From Paenibacillus sp. FSL K6-1330 (GTDB lineage Bacteria; Bacillota; Bacilli; Paenibacillales; Paenibacillaceae), in assembly GCF_037976825.1 (NCBI RefSeq), contig NZ_CP150269.1, positions 3,857,501 through 3,921,500 of the forward strand: 64,000 nucleotides of DNA. Direction: 5' to 3'. Position 1 is the stretch's first letter, and each line of letters opens with the position of its first letter. Of the stretch, positions 43,676-52,721 are shown one piece after another. The notes beneath the pieces were generated by a model that was given only the letters and a program-made list of their open reading frames with translations, had not been told where the DNA came from and ran no database searches. The translations under genes were made by a program, and so were the position numbers.

Positions 43676-44373
43676 CAAAACTGGTATTAAATTGTAAATC
43701 ATGTTCATATTATGTATTCGATTTACATTTACTGTATCTTGTTTCCAAATGAAAATCGATAGGTCTTTTGTTCAATATTGTCTTTCTAGAATTGTTTTGA
43801 TGATATTGATAACCATCATGAAACTCTAGGTCATGATAGTTAATCTTTACTAATTTTTGCTTTCGGCGACTTCACTCTACTTCACTTAACTACCTATTAA
43901 AACTATTATATTCAAAAGACAGGATATGTTTTACACACAAAAATCGATTAAGAACAGAGATATACACACGTTTTTGTCCCTCGGCAGATTTCCGCAAAAT
44001 GACGCCATTACTCTAATAGATTCAGTATTATCTGTCTCCTATCCCTGTCTATTCTTCTATTATTACTTGGATATTGGATGTTGGCTGATTAAGGCAATTG
44101 TTCCTATTTTTCAACTTCTACCCTATATCCATTGCCCTAACTACGACTACGGACATCATTGGAACCACTACTTTTGTTTCTTGTAATATGGGACAAAAAT
44201 ACCAACGTCAGTAGTATGTTATAACTGGTAACGATATCTCGCTTCCGAAGAGTGGAGCACTCGAAACACAGCACTAATTTTCACAACCATCGGAATCATC
44301 TCCTGTAGGGAGATTGAATGCAGCTGTTGTTAAACTAGCCCATTACGGTCCCGTCCATGATTAGTAATTTCCT
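43676..44373. other. Gene-free A/T-rich region upstream of the riboswitch
   Basis: It should hold the promoter for the riboswitch transcript. A plus-strand frame at 43926-44186 is not protein-like in composition and has no ribosome binding site. No other feature is supported. Confidence 0.4.
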
Positions 44374-44478
44374 TCAGGATCCTGTCAATCTGATGGTAGC
44401 CACTAACAATCGATTCACCTGATTCGCTGCCTGGTCCTGCGGTCCTCCGCATGCACTGATCGTCATCAGTAGCATCAT
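44374..44478 (-). pseudogene. Lipoprotein N-terminal fragment
   Basis: ATG at 44478 starts MMLLMTISACGGPQDQAANQ and ends at TGA after 34 codons. TISAC is a good lipobox after a short hydrophobic stretch. The rest of the protein is absent. An in-frame GTG at 44487 may be the true start. The family cannot be told. Confidence 0.4.
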
Positions 44479-44529
44479 GCTCGCCACTATGAACGATGAC
44501 CGCGTCCATCAAAGCCCATGATGTGGGGT

Positions 44530-44720
44530 CTATCTTGCTGCTGGAGGAGCTTCCGTTTCCGGACTTTCCTGGACAGCTGGAATCGTGGTCGATGGAGCAC
44601 TAGATTGAGTTGGCGCTGCGCTCTTCACTGCAGCGGATGGAGATGCAGGAGCGGCGGATGGTTGTCTTGAGGCTGTCTTCCCGGTGAAGGCGTTGGCGTT
44701 ACAACAGGTTCCGTGTCTTG
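44530..44720 (-). pseudogene. Pro/Ser/Ala-rich C-terminal fragment
   Basis: The minus-strand frame ends SAAPTQSSAPSTTIPAVQES then PETEAPPAAR at 44530; a second frame just upstream reads EPVVTPTPSPG. Together they look like a frameshifted low-complexity linker of a surface protein. Low confidence. Confidence 0.25.
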
Positions 44721-44800
44721 AGATCGAGAGAATACCTCCCCTCAAGGTTGACATCTCCGCTAACGATTTTCTAATCGCTGAAATAGGTGTCAATGAAAGT

Positions 44801-45319
44801 AAGCACTTGCATCAGGACGATTGGGGTTCGGCCCTGGGATTTGATTGGGCGTACCGCCATTCGGAGGCCGTTAAAGGAATAGCCTACATGGAGGGAATCA
44901 TAAAACCTCGTAATTGGAGCGAGCTCCCGGAACCTGGACGGAAAACTTTCCGTGCATTACGATCCGTAGAAGGTGAACAGATGGTATTAAAACACAACTC
45001 TTTCATCGAGACTAATCTCCTTCCAATCGGCATTCTGCGTAAGTTGACGGAGGAAGAAATGACGGAATATCGCTGGACACTCTCGCTGCCTGGCGAAGGA
45101 CGCCGACCGACGTTAACCTGGCCGCGACAACTTCCGTTTGATGGAGATCCGGCTGATGTGACGGACATTGTTATCACGTACGGAGAGTGGTTAGCAGAGA
45201 GCTCCGTCCCGAAACTCAACTGTGATCCGGGCACTTTGCCGACATCTCATGTTGAGTTTTGTCGTAATTGGCCAATGCAAACGGAGATCACCGTACGTGG
45301 ACTTCATTATCCCCAGTAA
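44801..45319 (+). pseudogene. Haloalkane dehalogenase, truncated and degenerate
   Basis: The frame reads DDWGSALGFDWAYRHSEAVK, then GIAYMEGIIKPRNWSELPEP, then MVLKHNSFIETNLLP and RRPTLTWPRQLPFDGDP. This follows haloalkane dehalogenases of the DhaA/LinB group closely: the nucleophile Asp in DWG, the acid Glu in YMEG and a C-terminal His in RGLHYPQ can be matched. The first 100 or so residues, with the HGxP oxyanion region, are missing and replaced by unrelated sequence. The region before EFCRNWP is shortened, and the protein ends right after the His. It should be inactive. Confidence 0.75.
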
Positions 45320-45360
45320 TCGACCTCAAGACCGCTTTTGTCAGACGACAAAGCCCATAA

Positions 45361-45401
45361 AAAACAGGGAGCATACCACCGACAACACTGCTCCCAGTTT
45401 T
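45361..45401. terminator. Inverted repeat / terminator near the dehalogenase end
   Basis: GGGAGCA / TGCTCCC stem with AAAAC and GTTTTG flanks, about 45 bp after the dehalogenase stop. Confidence 0.6.
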
Positions 45402-45523
45402 GATGGCATTCGGCTAGAGCAAATCGACTGTTTTTTACAAGCAATCTATTAAGATTGTCGCAACCCGCACCAGACATTAGATAACCATCTAATCGGACAA
45501 GTAATCAAAAGGGATATAGAAAA

Positions 45524-45563
45524 CAGCGGCATTGTAGGACACAAATATCCTAGAATGCCGCTG
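45524..45563. repeat. 16-bp imperfect inverted repeat
   Basis: CAGCGGCATTGTAGGA / TCCTAGAATGCCGCTG with one mismatch and an 8-nt loop, about 65 bp beyond the universal stress gene stop. It may end minus-strand transcription, though no T-run follows. Confidence 0.5.
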
Positions 45564-45628
45564 TATGATTCATCTATAACGTTCCCCGTTAGTAAAACAA
45601 TGCATCATTTCTGCAGTTCCCGAAGGAG

Positions 45629-46069
45629 TTAATGTACAATCAGGACTGGGCAACTTGATAGCTGTGAAACCTTGTGGCTGACACTTCCAAGCATCATTTC
45701 TTTTATGCCCCTTAGCCCACGGCTTCCGATAATAATAAGTTGCTGCTCGGTATCCTTTGCATAATTTAATATTTCACGTGCAGGGTCTCCCTTAAGATGA
45801 ACTGTTTCCGTGTTAATCCCCGCAGATTTTAATTTAGATTTGGTTTGTTGCAGCTGTTCCAAACTCGCTTTCTCCATTTCGTTCAATAATTCTTCCAAGA
45901 AATTCTCGGGTACATATGTCATGCCATTTGACACATAATCCTGGCTGACATTAACCAAGGTAACTTGAGTTTGTTTATTTTGGGCTATTTCAACGGTTGC
46001 ATCAAGGAGTTTGTTCGTTATTTCAGATTTATCAATGGCCACCATAATTTTGTCAAACATAGTTATCAT
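45629..46069 (-). CDS. Universal stress protein (UspA family)
   Basis: 146 residues with the Usp alpha/beta fold: start MFDKIMVAIDKSEITNKLLD, and the ATP-binding motif G2xG9xG(S/T) as GSRGLRGIKEMMLGSVSHKV, followed by CPVLIVH. The motif is intact, so it should bind ATP. The start overlaps the MFS stop by 4 bp, so the two are translated together. A stress-survival role is usual for the family; its pairing with an exporter is less common. Confidence 0.92.
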   Translation of the reverse strand: MITMFDKIMVAIDKSEITNKLLDATVEIAQNKQTQVTLVNVSQDYVSNGMTYVPENFLEELLNEMEKASLEQLQQTKSKLKSAGINTETVHLKGDPAREILNYAKDTEQQLIIIGSRGLRGIKEMMLGSVSHKVSQLSSCPVLIVH

Positions 46070-47298
46070 CCTTTCCGTGGCAGTTCGTAACCATCTCGAC
46101 TACCTACAACACGATTACTCGCTGCTCCTATACCAACTAAAAAGAGTAAGACCGAAGCCCCAAGAAGAATGAAAAGTGGCAGGTTCCAACTATTTGTTGC
46201 ATCGTGCAGATATCCTATAAGGGCTGGACCGATTGCGGCAAGAAGATATCCGATCGATTGGGCCATGCCAGATAGTTCCGCTGCTTGATGCGCATTTTCA
46301 GTGCGTAACCCGAAAAACATCATGGCCAAACTAAAGGCGAAGCCTCCACCAATTCCGAGTATGATGATCCACAACAGAATGACATTGGAACTTCCGTAAA
46401 GAAGTCCGAGCGTCCCCGTCAAAAGCAAAATGGTTGTGATGACCACTAACAAACGTTGGCTAGACATACGCCCAGCAATAACAGGGACAATAAAGGTAAA
46501 TGGAAGCATCGATAACTGCATGATCGAGAGGAACCATCCAGATTGGTTGGAGTCAATTCCTTGCTGCTTTAAAATTTCAGGCAACCATGCGATCAACACA
46601 TAGAAAACCATAGACTGTATACCCATAAACAAGGTTACTTGCCAAGCAAGCGGGGATCGCCAAACATTCACATCGTTACTGACCATCTTTTGACTTGTCT
46701 TGGCTGTTTGATTCGCTTGATTTCTTAATTGGGGTAACCAACAGAGGATCGATACAAAGCTTAGAATCCCCCATATTCCCAATGCTCCCTGCCATTTTAG
46801 CCCTGCGTTCATGGCTAGCGGTACACTGATTCCCGATGCGATTGCTCCACATAAATTCATTGAAATGGAGTAAACTCCTGTCATGGAGCCAATTTTATTT
46901 GGGAAATCCCGTTTGATTATACTGGGCAATAATACATTACATATGGCAATGGCGAATCCAAGAACTGCTGTTCCAATAAACAGATTAACTGAGCCAGATA
47001 AAGATCGTATTACAATACCAACAGTCAGAAAGATTAGGGCAATCAAAATGATACGCTCAACCCCATATCTTCGTCCTAACTTTGGTACTAGAGGCGATAA
47101 TAAAGCAAAGGCAAGCAAGGGTACCGTTGTGATCAGGCCTGCTAATGTATTTGAAATATGAACGTCATCCCTTATAAAACTCACTAAAGGACCAACTGAG
47201 GTTAAGGGAGTACGTAAATTAGCTGCAATAACAATAATGCCGAGAATGATCAGCCCTATTGAGGATGGTACGGCTTTTTTGTTTTGTTTGTTCGGCAT
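46066..47298 (-). CDS. MFS transporter, CynX/NimT family
   Basis: 410 residues with 12 hydrophobic helices. The family start (IGLIILGIIVIAANLRTPLT, then SVGPLVSFIRDDVHISNTLA) and LVPKLGRRYGVERIILIALI are typical of CynX/YycB proteins, with a shortened A motif. Members move cyanate, 2-nitroimidazole or similar small anions. It is co-transcribed with the universal stress gene. The XRE-cupin regulator gene lies upstream on the same strand, a frequent arrangement for this family. Confidence 0.9.
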   Translation of the reverse strand: MPNKQNKKAVPSSIGLIILGIIVIAANLRTPLTSVGPLVSFIRDDVHISNTLAGLITTVPLLAFALLSPLVPKLGRRYGVERIILIALIFLTVGIVIRSLSGSVNLFIGTAVLGFAIAICNVLLPSIIKRDFPNKIGSMTGVYSISMNLCGAIASGISVPLAMNAGLKWQGALGIWGILSFVSILCWLPQLRNQANQTAKTSQKMVSNDVNVWRSPLAWQVTLFMGIQSMVFYVLIAWLPEILKQQGIDSNQSGWFLSIMQLSMLPFTFIVPVIAGRMSSQRLLVVITTILLLTGTLGLLYGSSNVILLWIIILGIGGGFAFSLAMMFFGLRTENAHQAAELSGMAQSIGYLLAAIGPALIGYLHDATNSWNLPLFILLGASVLLFLVGIGAASNRVVGSRDGYELPRKG

Positions 47299-47456
47299 TC
47301 TTCATTTCTCCTTCCTGAACTCATACGTAGTGTTTGTTTCCTGCTGATTGAAAAAAACTATGCAATAACATCCGCGCGAACAACAAAAGTATAGTATAAT
47401 ATAATATAAATAACAAGAAGTATTTTATAACATACGTTAACTCATCTGAAAACAAA

Positions 47457-47498
47457 AATACAACTCTGAATTCCCGTCATGGAATTCAGAGTTGTATT
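47457..47498 (-). terminator. Terminator after the XRE-cupin gene
   Basis: AATACAACTCTGAATTCC / GGAATTCAGAGTTGTATT, a perfect 18-bp stem with a 6-nt loop. Confidence 0.8.
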
Positions 47499-47519
47499 GA
47501 ATAGTGGCATTTTCGATTT

Positions 47520-48080
47520 TTAGAAACCATACTTTAAGGATATATGGAGCACTGTTTCGTTATTCGTATGATTGGTATAAGAGTGAGGAAAATCTGCACG
47601 AAAACTGATCGTATCATATTGATTCAATGTGTAAATCTCTCCATTGAGTTGAATATCAATGGAACCCGTCATTACTGTTGCAATTTCAGTTGTATTCACA
47701 TGATGACCTTCAGGGTGATAAGAGCTATTTGGCTGTAAGTAAGCCCGACACATTTCAATATCGTTGCTTTTAAAGACTGGTTCAATGATCCAATTTTTTT
47801 GATCATTAGAAAACCGCAGTCCTTCGCCTGCTCGATACAAACTAACAGGGTCTTCTGATTTGAACAAAGCCAATAACGGTAAAGATATGCCTTTTGAAAT
47901 TTTCCATATAATCGCCAAAGTTGGATTTGTATCGCCACGTTCGATATTCCCCAGAGTAAGTTTGCTTACGCCAGTTAATTCCGCTAAGTCGTCTAAACTC
48001 ATGTTTTTTTCTTTTCTGTACTTTTTCAAGGCACCGCCGATTTGTAATACAATTTGTTTTGATTCATCGACTTCATCCAT
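47520..48080 (-). CDS. XRE-family regulator with C-terminal cupin
   Basis: 186 residues. The helix-turn-helix is in the first 70 (IGGALKKYRKEKNMSLDDLA, ELTGVSKLTLGNIERGDTNP). The cupin domain follows (IEMCRAYLQPNSSYHPEGHH, IATVMTGSIDIQLNGEIYTL, DTISFRADFPHSYTN) with His and Glu positions that could hold a metal. Such proteins sense small effectors and often control an adjacent transporter. Here the next gene on the strand is the CynX-type MFS. GAGGTG precedes the ATG. Confidence 0.9.
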   Translation of the reverse strand: MDEVDESKQIVLQIGGALKKYRKEKNMSLDDLAELTGVSKLTLGNIERGDTNPTLAIIWKISKGISLPLLALFKSEDPVSLYRAGEGLRFSNDQKNWIIEPVFKSNDIEMCRAYLQPNSSYHPEGHHVNTTEIATVMTGSIDIQLNGEIYTLNQYDTISFRADFPHSYTNHTNNETVLHISLKYGF

Positions 48081-48351
48081 TTGATATTCACCTCAACAAA
48101 TAACTTTATAGCTAGTATATTGTTTATCTAGACTCTTTTCCATAAGATTAGTATTTGATGGTGGACTACACTCCTATGAAAAATTCTAACATCTATGTAT
48201 TAATATTCCTGTTAGCGTAATCTGCTGGGAAGTTGGTACAGTGTAGTATTCTGTTACTCTAATATTTTTCTGATGAAGAAGTTCTTTAACGATATCTAAT
48301 GGTAACTTCTCAGTCTGCACCGCGTGTGCTGCAAAGGCATGACTAAAATAC

Positions 48352-48412
48352 TAATTGGTAATCGGCTTATGTTCTTGTCTCTCAGCAATTTTCTTGTCCT
48401 CCGACATTTGTC
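48352..48412. repeat. Dispersed intergenic repeat, partial copy
   Basis: TTGGTAATCGGCTTATGTTC and TTGTC, then TTCTTGTCCTCCGACA. This overlaps the pattern of 5725-5750 and 36068-36092. A CCGTTAGTTCAATGA motif follows at 48444-48458. Confidence 0.55.
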
Positions 48413-48467
48413 GCTTCAGCCTAAATCAATTAATCTATCGCCTCCGTTAGTTCAATGACTACATCAA

Positions 48468-48497
48468 CAAAAGAACGGAAAAAATGCCGTTCTTTTG
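48468..48497 (-). terminator. Terminator after the alpha/beta hydrolase gene
   Basis: CAAAAGAACGG / CCGTTCTTTTG, a perfect 11-bp stem immediately after the stop codon. Confidence 0.75.
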
Positions 48498-49424
48498 TTA
48501 TTGCACGAATTTTTTATCATCCATATTTGCTTGTTTAACGTCCAACCAATTTGTATTATGCAACATCTCCGAAGAATCCCCATGAAATGCCTTCATGGCT
48601 TCCTGATCATCAAACAGCCGATATCTCATCCAAGCCGTCAAGTAACCCCTATGATTGCCACCATTACCTTCAATCGCAGTATGAGCTGCACCTTTTGCCA
48701 TCCCCATCATAACAGGCGTACTTGCGTTAGTACTATGCAAGGCTAATTGATTCGTTGATACCGGTGAGATTAGAAAATCTCGTGTACCGCCCATAATGAA
48801 GAAAGGAACAGTAATGCGTGCTGTATCGTACATATCTTCTGGATCACAATGCTTCAAATCCGGGAGAGCGATGGATACAACCGTCTTAATCAAGGATCCA
48901 CTTATATAGTTGGTATGAGCATTAATGACCCCAGTAGACCCTTGAGAATGTCCAGCTACACCAATATGTTCCATTTGTATTCTTTGATAAAACAAGCTGT
49001 TTGCTAGTTGGTTTTCATTTTTCAAATAATCAATAGCCTCCACAATTTCTTTGCCTGTTCCTGTTGTCTTGCTATAGGAATCTATTACAATGAATCCCCA
49101 GCTAGCAAGATGAGTTAAGAGCTCATCATAACGATCTGGCGTGGCATCTGTTCCATTCCCCCAAGAAATAATAGGATAGGATTCGTCTCCTTGAAATGCT
49201 GGGTAGTAAATTCTAAATAAAGCCTCACCGCTCGTACTCTTAACTTCTTCTACCTTTACATGATAGCTTCCTTGCTGTGCATAACGCTGCTCAATGCTTC
49301 CTTCTGCAAGTTCTGGTACATTAGAATGAATGATTATTTGCATGAAAATTGTTATTGGAACTGCAACGATAAGGACTAAAGCTGACAACCATAAAATCCA
49401 CTTTCGTTTTTTCAAAACCGACAT
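48498..49424 (-). CDS. Membrane-anchored alpha/beta hydrolase
   Basis: 308 residues from ATG at 49424, seven bases after GAGG. The N-terminal helix WILWLSALVLIVAVPITIFM is an uncleaved anchor or signal. The core has the oxyanion-side GNGTDA segment, the nucleophile elbow GHSQGS and the strand TVPFFIMGGTRDFLISP with a candidate Asp. The His of the triad lies in KGAAHTAIEG. It resembles chlorophyllase/PET-hydrolase-like (dienelactone hydrolase-related) esterases. It is probably surface-exposed. Substrate unknown. It stands alone. Confidence 0.85.
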   Translation of the reverse strand: MSVLKKRKWILWLSALVLIVAVPITIFMQIIIHSNVPELAEGSIEQRYAQQGSYHVKVEEVKSTSGEALFRIYYPAFQGDESYPIISWGNGTDATPDRYDELLTHLASWGFIVIDSYSKTTGTGKEIVEAIDYLKNENQLANSLFYQRIQMEHIGVAGHSQGSTGVINAHTNYISGSLIKTVVSIALPDLKHCDPEDMYDTARITVPFFIMGGTRDFLISPVSTNQLALHSTNASTPVMMGMAKGAAHTAIEGNGGNHRGYLTAWMRYRLFDDQEAMKAFHGDSSEMLHNTNWLDVKQANMDDKKFVQ

Positions 49425-49614
49425 CACGTGACCTCTACGATAGTCTATAGATTTCTCTATCGTTTTCTCTGTTAAAATATAGAACTAAAGGGATATACGT
49501 GAAAGATGTAGTTATGTTTCATTAAACAAGATGCTAGATTGAAAAATAGATACGGAGGACCGAGAATAGCTTAAAAAATACGATTTGCTGTAAGTGCAAT
49601 AGACTCGAAGTTGA

Positions 49615-49818
49615 TCACCAAAGAGATGTGATGGTTGATACTCCGATGCTTGAGTGAATACAACGCTCGTTATAATAATCAATATAGGACGTGACCACGC
49701 TATAAGCTTCTGCTTTGTTAGTAAATAAATTCGAATGTCGTTGCTCAGGTTGATAACCTTCTTCGTTGAAACACCTAATCGACAAAGGTCCTCCACAATG
49801 CACCCAATTTTGTGTCAA
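49615..49818 (-). pseudogene. IS3-family transposase, C-terminal remnant
   Basis: A 67-codon frame with FTNKAEAYSVVTSYIDYYNE then RCIHSSIG. This is the end of the integrase core of IS3-family OrfB (typically YI.FYN..R.HSSLG). The DDE residues further upstream are absent, except possibly the last Glu region. The sequence before it (GGPLSIRCFNEEGYQPEQ) does not continue the transposase. Remnant only. Confidence 0.65.
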
Positions 49819-49865
49819 AATCCTACAATAGGTATAAAAAAAAGCCCAGTGAATCAGGCTTTAGT

Positions 49866-50089
49866 ACTGTTCGTAATGTGGTCACATTGGTCTCATTAGA
49901 CATCATCCCGCAGAATACAAGGATTGTATCAGGAGATCCTGCCCGCCGGTCGGGAATTATTCTGGCAGCTAGTCCGCTCGAAATTGGTACCGGGGCATCG
50001 CTAAAGCCCCGGTTCTGAAACCATGGAGCCCGGAGTATACGTACATTACTGTTGCGGCGGTTTCGGTTTCGGATTTCTCCGGCGAGTAG
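49866..50089 (+). pseudogene. Possible phage-derived small protein, frameshifted
   Basis: The plus strand reads VRNVVTLVSLDIIPQNTRIV, then SGDPARRSGIILAASPLEIG, to a stop. A shifted frame continues SPEYTYITVAAVSVSDFSGE and stops at 50089. The pattern (QNTRR..., ...YAV.....VSV) resembles small phage head-fibre or tail-associated proteins. There is no start or ribosome binding site. Low confidence. Confidence 0.3.
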
Positions 50090-50100
50090 AAATTAGAATG

Positions 50101-50559
50101 TTACGCTTGTTCTGCCCAGTTAGCCGGATATGTTACATAGATAAATCGTGCATATTCTGGCACAGAAAATTGAATCCTGCTTCCATTTGGAATCAGGATC
50201 ACTTCTCCTGGTCCAGCTGACACCTTTGTACCATCGATGATAACGTCCAGATGTCCCTCAATCACATAATCAATTTCATCGTAGTTAAGTGTCCAGTCAA
50301 AGGTTGTTTTTTTCATCTCCATGATACCGCAGCCAAGTCTTGGACTTTCCTTTAGCGAAAAAAGATCTTTACAATAGACGATATCATTAGTGTTGCCTGT
50401 ATCGAGACGATCCTCTTCTGTTACTTTCATATTTGGCACTTTAATAGAAGTAATCCCTCCTGGACCTCTATGAACGTTCTGTTCAAAAGCATCAGCCCCT
50501 ACTTTTTCCATGATGACTTTACGAACCATCTCTTCAATCATCTTTTTATCGATACTCAT
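50101..50559 (-). CDS. EutQ-like cupin protein
   Basis: 152 residues. The N-terminal part (MSIDKKMIEEMVRKVIMEKV) is the helical tag common to Eut shell-associated proteins. The cupin part has DLFSLKESPRLGCGIMEMKK, FDWTLNYDEIDYVIEGHLDV and PGEVILIPNGSRIQFSVPEY, as in EutQ acetate-kinase-like cupins (the Glu and Asp in YDEIDYVIEG kept). In ethanolamine gene clusters it works with microcompartments, but no other eut gene is visible in the window except a doubtful fragment upstream. GAGGAGGG precedes the ATG. Confidence 0.82.
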   Translation of the reverse strand: MSIDKKMIEEMVRKVIMEKVGADAFEQNVHRGPGGITSIKVPNMKVTEEDRLDTGNTNDIVYCKDLFSLKESPRLGCGIMEMKKTTFDWTLNYDEIDYVIEGHLDVIIDGTKVSAGPGEVILIPNGSRIQFSVPEYARFIYVTYPANWAEQA

Positions 50560-50578
50560 GGGTACCCTCCTCTACTTC

Positions 50579-50701
50579 TTAGGTGCAGTTTTTTGGAACC
50601 ATTTTACTTGCAATGAGCATAGCAACCATTACAGCCGTGATACACTTTTGAACATCGATTCTGTTCTCGACTAAAAGAGGTGTGAAACAAATTTTTGCCA
50701 T
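50579..50701 (-). CDS. Small ORF upstream of eutQ-like gene
   Basis: Forty codons from ATG at 50701 to TAA at 50579, just 20 bp before the EutQ-like start. MAKICFTPLLVENRIDVQKC is followed by ITAVMVAMLIASKMVPKNCT, with one hydrophobic stretch. A weak GAGG lies close to the ATG. It may be the last part of a lost membrane protein such as EutH, or a real small peptide. Low confidence. Confidence 0.3.
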   Translation of the reverse strand: MAKICFTPLLVENRIDVQKCITAVMVAMLIASKMVPKNCT

Positions 50702-50733
50702 TTCCTCATCTCCCATACCAGAGAATAAACACA

Positions 50734-50794
50734 AAAAGGCCTAAAGTTATACCGCTTCCTAACAAGTAGGAATGCTATAACCTTAAGCCTCTTT
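50734..50794. repeat. Long imperfect hairpin
   Basis: AAAAAGGCCTAAAGTTATA pairs with TATAACCTTAAGCCTCTTT, and inside it TTCCTA pairs with TAGGAA. It is terminator-like. The remainder of 50795-51057 contains nothing that I can support. Confidence 0.5.
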
Positions 50795-51062
50795 GCTTTA
50801 GTAAGACTACGCCTTTGTAGTCCTCTATTACATTTTAAACGTGAATGAAACGTTTGTTTCACACGCTGTAGATTCAAATTGCATGCTCCCTTAAGTTTAT
50901 CCTCTACATAGCTATTTACAATAGATAAAACTAAACTTTTTTGTGAACATTCTTCAACGTTGAATCCTTTGCCATCATCTATAACTCCAATCGTGCAAAA
51001 GCTGTTGTTGGCAACTCATAGAAATAACGATGTGTCCATGCTCACAATCTTGAAAAGCTATG

Positions 51063-51103
51063 CAAAAAAAGCGCTTGAAATGGCCATTTGCATTTCAAGC
51101 GCT
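51063..51103 (-). terminator. Terminator after the M20 peptidase gene
   Basis: AGCGCTTGAAATG / CATTTCAAGCGCT perfect stem followed on the minus strand by TTTTTTT. It ends the biosynthetic operon. Confidence 0.88.
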
Positions 51104-51148
51104 AATAAAATTGTAAATATGCGAATATTCAAAACGTTTTAAAAGGCA

Positions 51149-52522
51149 TCATGGCATCGCTCCGTACCGTTCCAGCACCCGGTAAATCGCATCCGTGCCG
51201 AACCCGACCGCTTCTACAGGAATGCGTTCATCAGCCGCATGAATCAGTTTGGTAAACTGCATGTCCTTGGGCAGCGGCATTGGCAGGAAACCGTAGGTTT
51301 GGATGCCGAGCCTCGCAAACCATCTTCCGTCCGTTCCTCCGGGCAGCAGCATCGGCACCGGAACGGCCTCCTTATCCGCTTCTTTCAGCACGTCGGACAG
51401 CAACCCGAACATCCCCATGTCGGGAGCTTCGGCGCATGGGTCATGACGCAGCACCTCCAGCTCGATCGAATCATGAATCGCGAATCGGCGCAGCTCGTCC
51501 ATAAATTGCTGCGGAGTGACGCCCGGCAGCGTTCGGCCGTCGAGCTCAACCGTAATTTCGCTTGGATGAACGTTGATTTTCTCGCCGCCGCGAACAACGG
51601 TCGCGCTGATCGTATTACGCAGAAGAGGGGCGAATGTCCCTCCCTTTTCCCCCAGCAGCTTCAGGATGAGGCCGCACAGCCGGGGACGCAGCAACCCTCT
51701 CAGCAGCAGCGCCGGCAGCAGCGGCAGTGCGGCGGCCATGCCTTCAATCATCAACCGCGCCGCTGGTGTCACACGTATCGGCAGCTTATTCCTGCTAAGC
51801 GATTGAAGCATGTTCCCCAATTGCGCCATACAGTCGGCTCCAGGATTGCCCATGGAGCCGTGGCCACCATCTCCTCGAATCGTCGCTTTGAGCCAACAGA
51901 GCTGCTTCTCCGCCACCATAATCGGATAAAAGGTTTTTCCCAGCGCATGAAACGAGAAGCCGCCGAATTCGCCGAGCGCATACTTGACGCCCGCAAAATA
52001 ATCGGCATGCCGCTCTACCAGGAAGGAAGCCCCGTATTCGCCCCCTGCTTCCTCGTCGCTGACAATCGCCAGAATGAGATCGCCACGCAGCGGCAGCTTG
52101 CGTACATGCGCGCGGAGGAAAGCCGATACGAGCATCGCCAGGCCGCCTTTCATATCAAGAGCGCCCCGCCCCCAGACGAAGCCGCCCTCGATGTTGCCCC
52201 CGAACGGGTCGCGGCTCCAGTCTTGCTTCCCTGTGCCAACGACGTCGACATGCCCGTACAGCAGCAGCGGCGGTGCCTCCCCGCTGCCCTTCATCCTGGC
52301 CAGCAGATTGGGCCGGGCCGGATCAAGCGAACAGGTCCGTGTCTCAATGCCCGTATCCTCAAGCAGTTGCCGGATATACATGATGCATGCGGCTTCCTCA
52401 CCCGGCGGATTTGTTGTGTTAAAGCGGATCAATGCCTGCAAAATCTCCACGGGAGACGGCAGCTCTTCCGGGCGCTTGACTCCATCTTGATCCAACTCGT
52501 CATTGTTCAGCCGGATCCCCAT
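51149..52522 (-). CDS. M20-family metallopeptidase (ArgE/DapE/CPG2 type)
   Basis: 457 residues from ATG at 52522, with AAGGAG upstream. Zinc ligands and catalytic residues are in place: His91 and Asp93 in YGHVDVVG, the bridging Asp123 in GRGALDMKGG, and Glu-Glu in VSDEEAGGEYGA. A dimerisation insert (about 200-330) and the C-terminal His in KLIHAADERIPV complete the fold. It hydrolyses an amide bond in a small peptide or N-acyl amino acid. As the last gene behind the NRPS cluster it may remove a protecting group, or inactivate or mature the product. The MITE-like copy B lies just upstream. Confidence 0.88.
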   Translation of the reverse strand: MGIRLNNDELDQDGVKRPEELPSPVEILQALIRFNTTNPPGEEAACIMYIRQLLEDTGIETRTCSLDPARPNLLARMKGSGEAPPLLLYGHVDVVGTGKQDWSRDPFGGNIEGGFVWGRGALDMKGGLAMLVSAFLRAHVRKLPLRGDLILAIVSDEEAGGEYGASFLVERHADYFAGVKYALGEFGGFSFHALGKTFYPIMVAEKQLCWLKATIRGDGGHGSMGNPGADCMAQLGNMLQSLSRNKLPIRVTPAARLMIEGMAAALPLLPALLLRGLLRPRLCGLILKLLGEKGGTFAPLLRNTISATVVRGGEKINVHPSEITVELDGRTLPGVTPQQFMDELRRFAIHDSIELEVLRHDPCAEAPDMGMFGLLSDVLKEADKEAVPVPMLLPGGTDGRWFARLGIQTYGFLPMPLPKDMQFTKLIHAADERIPVEAVGFGTDAIYRVLERYGAMP

Positions 52523-52546
52523 GACCCCGCTCCTTCCTAATAAGAG

Positions 52547-52717
52547 GTTGTTCAAAAAGTCCGCTTTTGATCACGAAGTAACACTGAAAGCATATTCGAC
52601 ATCGAATCTTGAATTCAGCGGGCCTTCCGGTGCTCACGTACCCACTACGTACGTTCCGCTCCTCTGACCCTAGCTTTATCCAACCTTCTCGGTGCTGAAA
52701 ACCGACCTTTTTGAACA
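52547..52717. repeat. MITE-like element, copy B
   Basis: It matches copy A at 33377-33537 along its length (CGCTTTTGATCACGAAGTA, ATTCGACATCGAATCTTGAA, TCCAACCTTCTCGGTGCTGA). The ends GTTGTTCAAAAAG and CTTTTTGAACAC form terminal inverted repeats that extend beyond those of copy A. It sits between the acyltransferase and peptidase genes. Confidence 0.8.
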
Positions 52718-52721
52718 CGCA

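Noticed and set aside
43926..44186. 86-codon plus-strand frame with many aromatic residues
   Set aside because: No ribosome binding site, A/T-rich chance composition and no recognisable motif.
50671..50877. 68-codon minus-strand frame
   Set aside because: It crosses the long hairpin at 50734-50794, and its Arg/Lys-rich sequence shows no domain.
51239..52540. 433-codon open frame on the plus strand
   Set aside because: Antisense to the M20 peptidase, which has all catalytic residues and a ribosome binding site.
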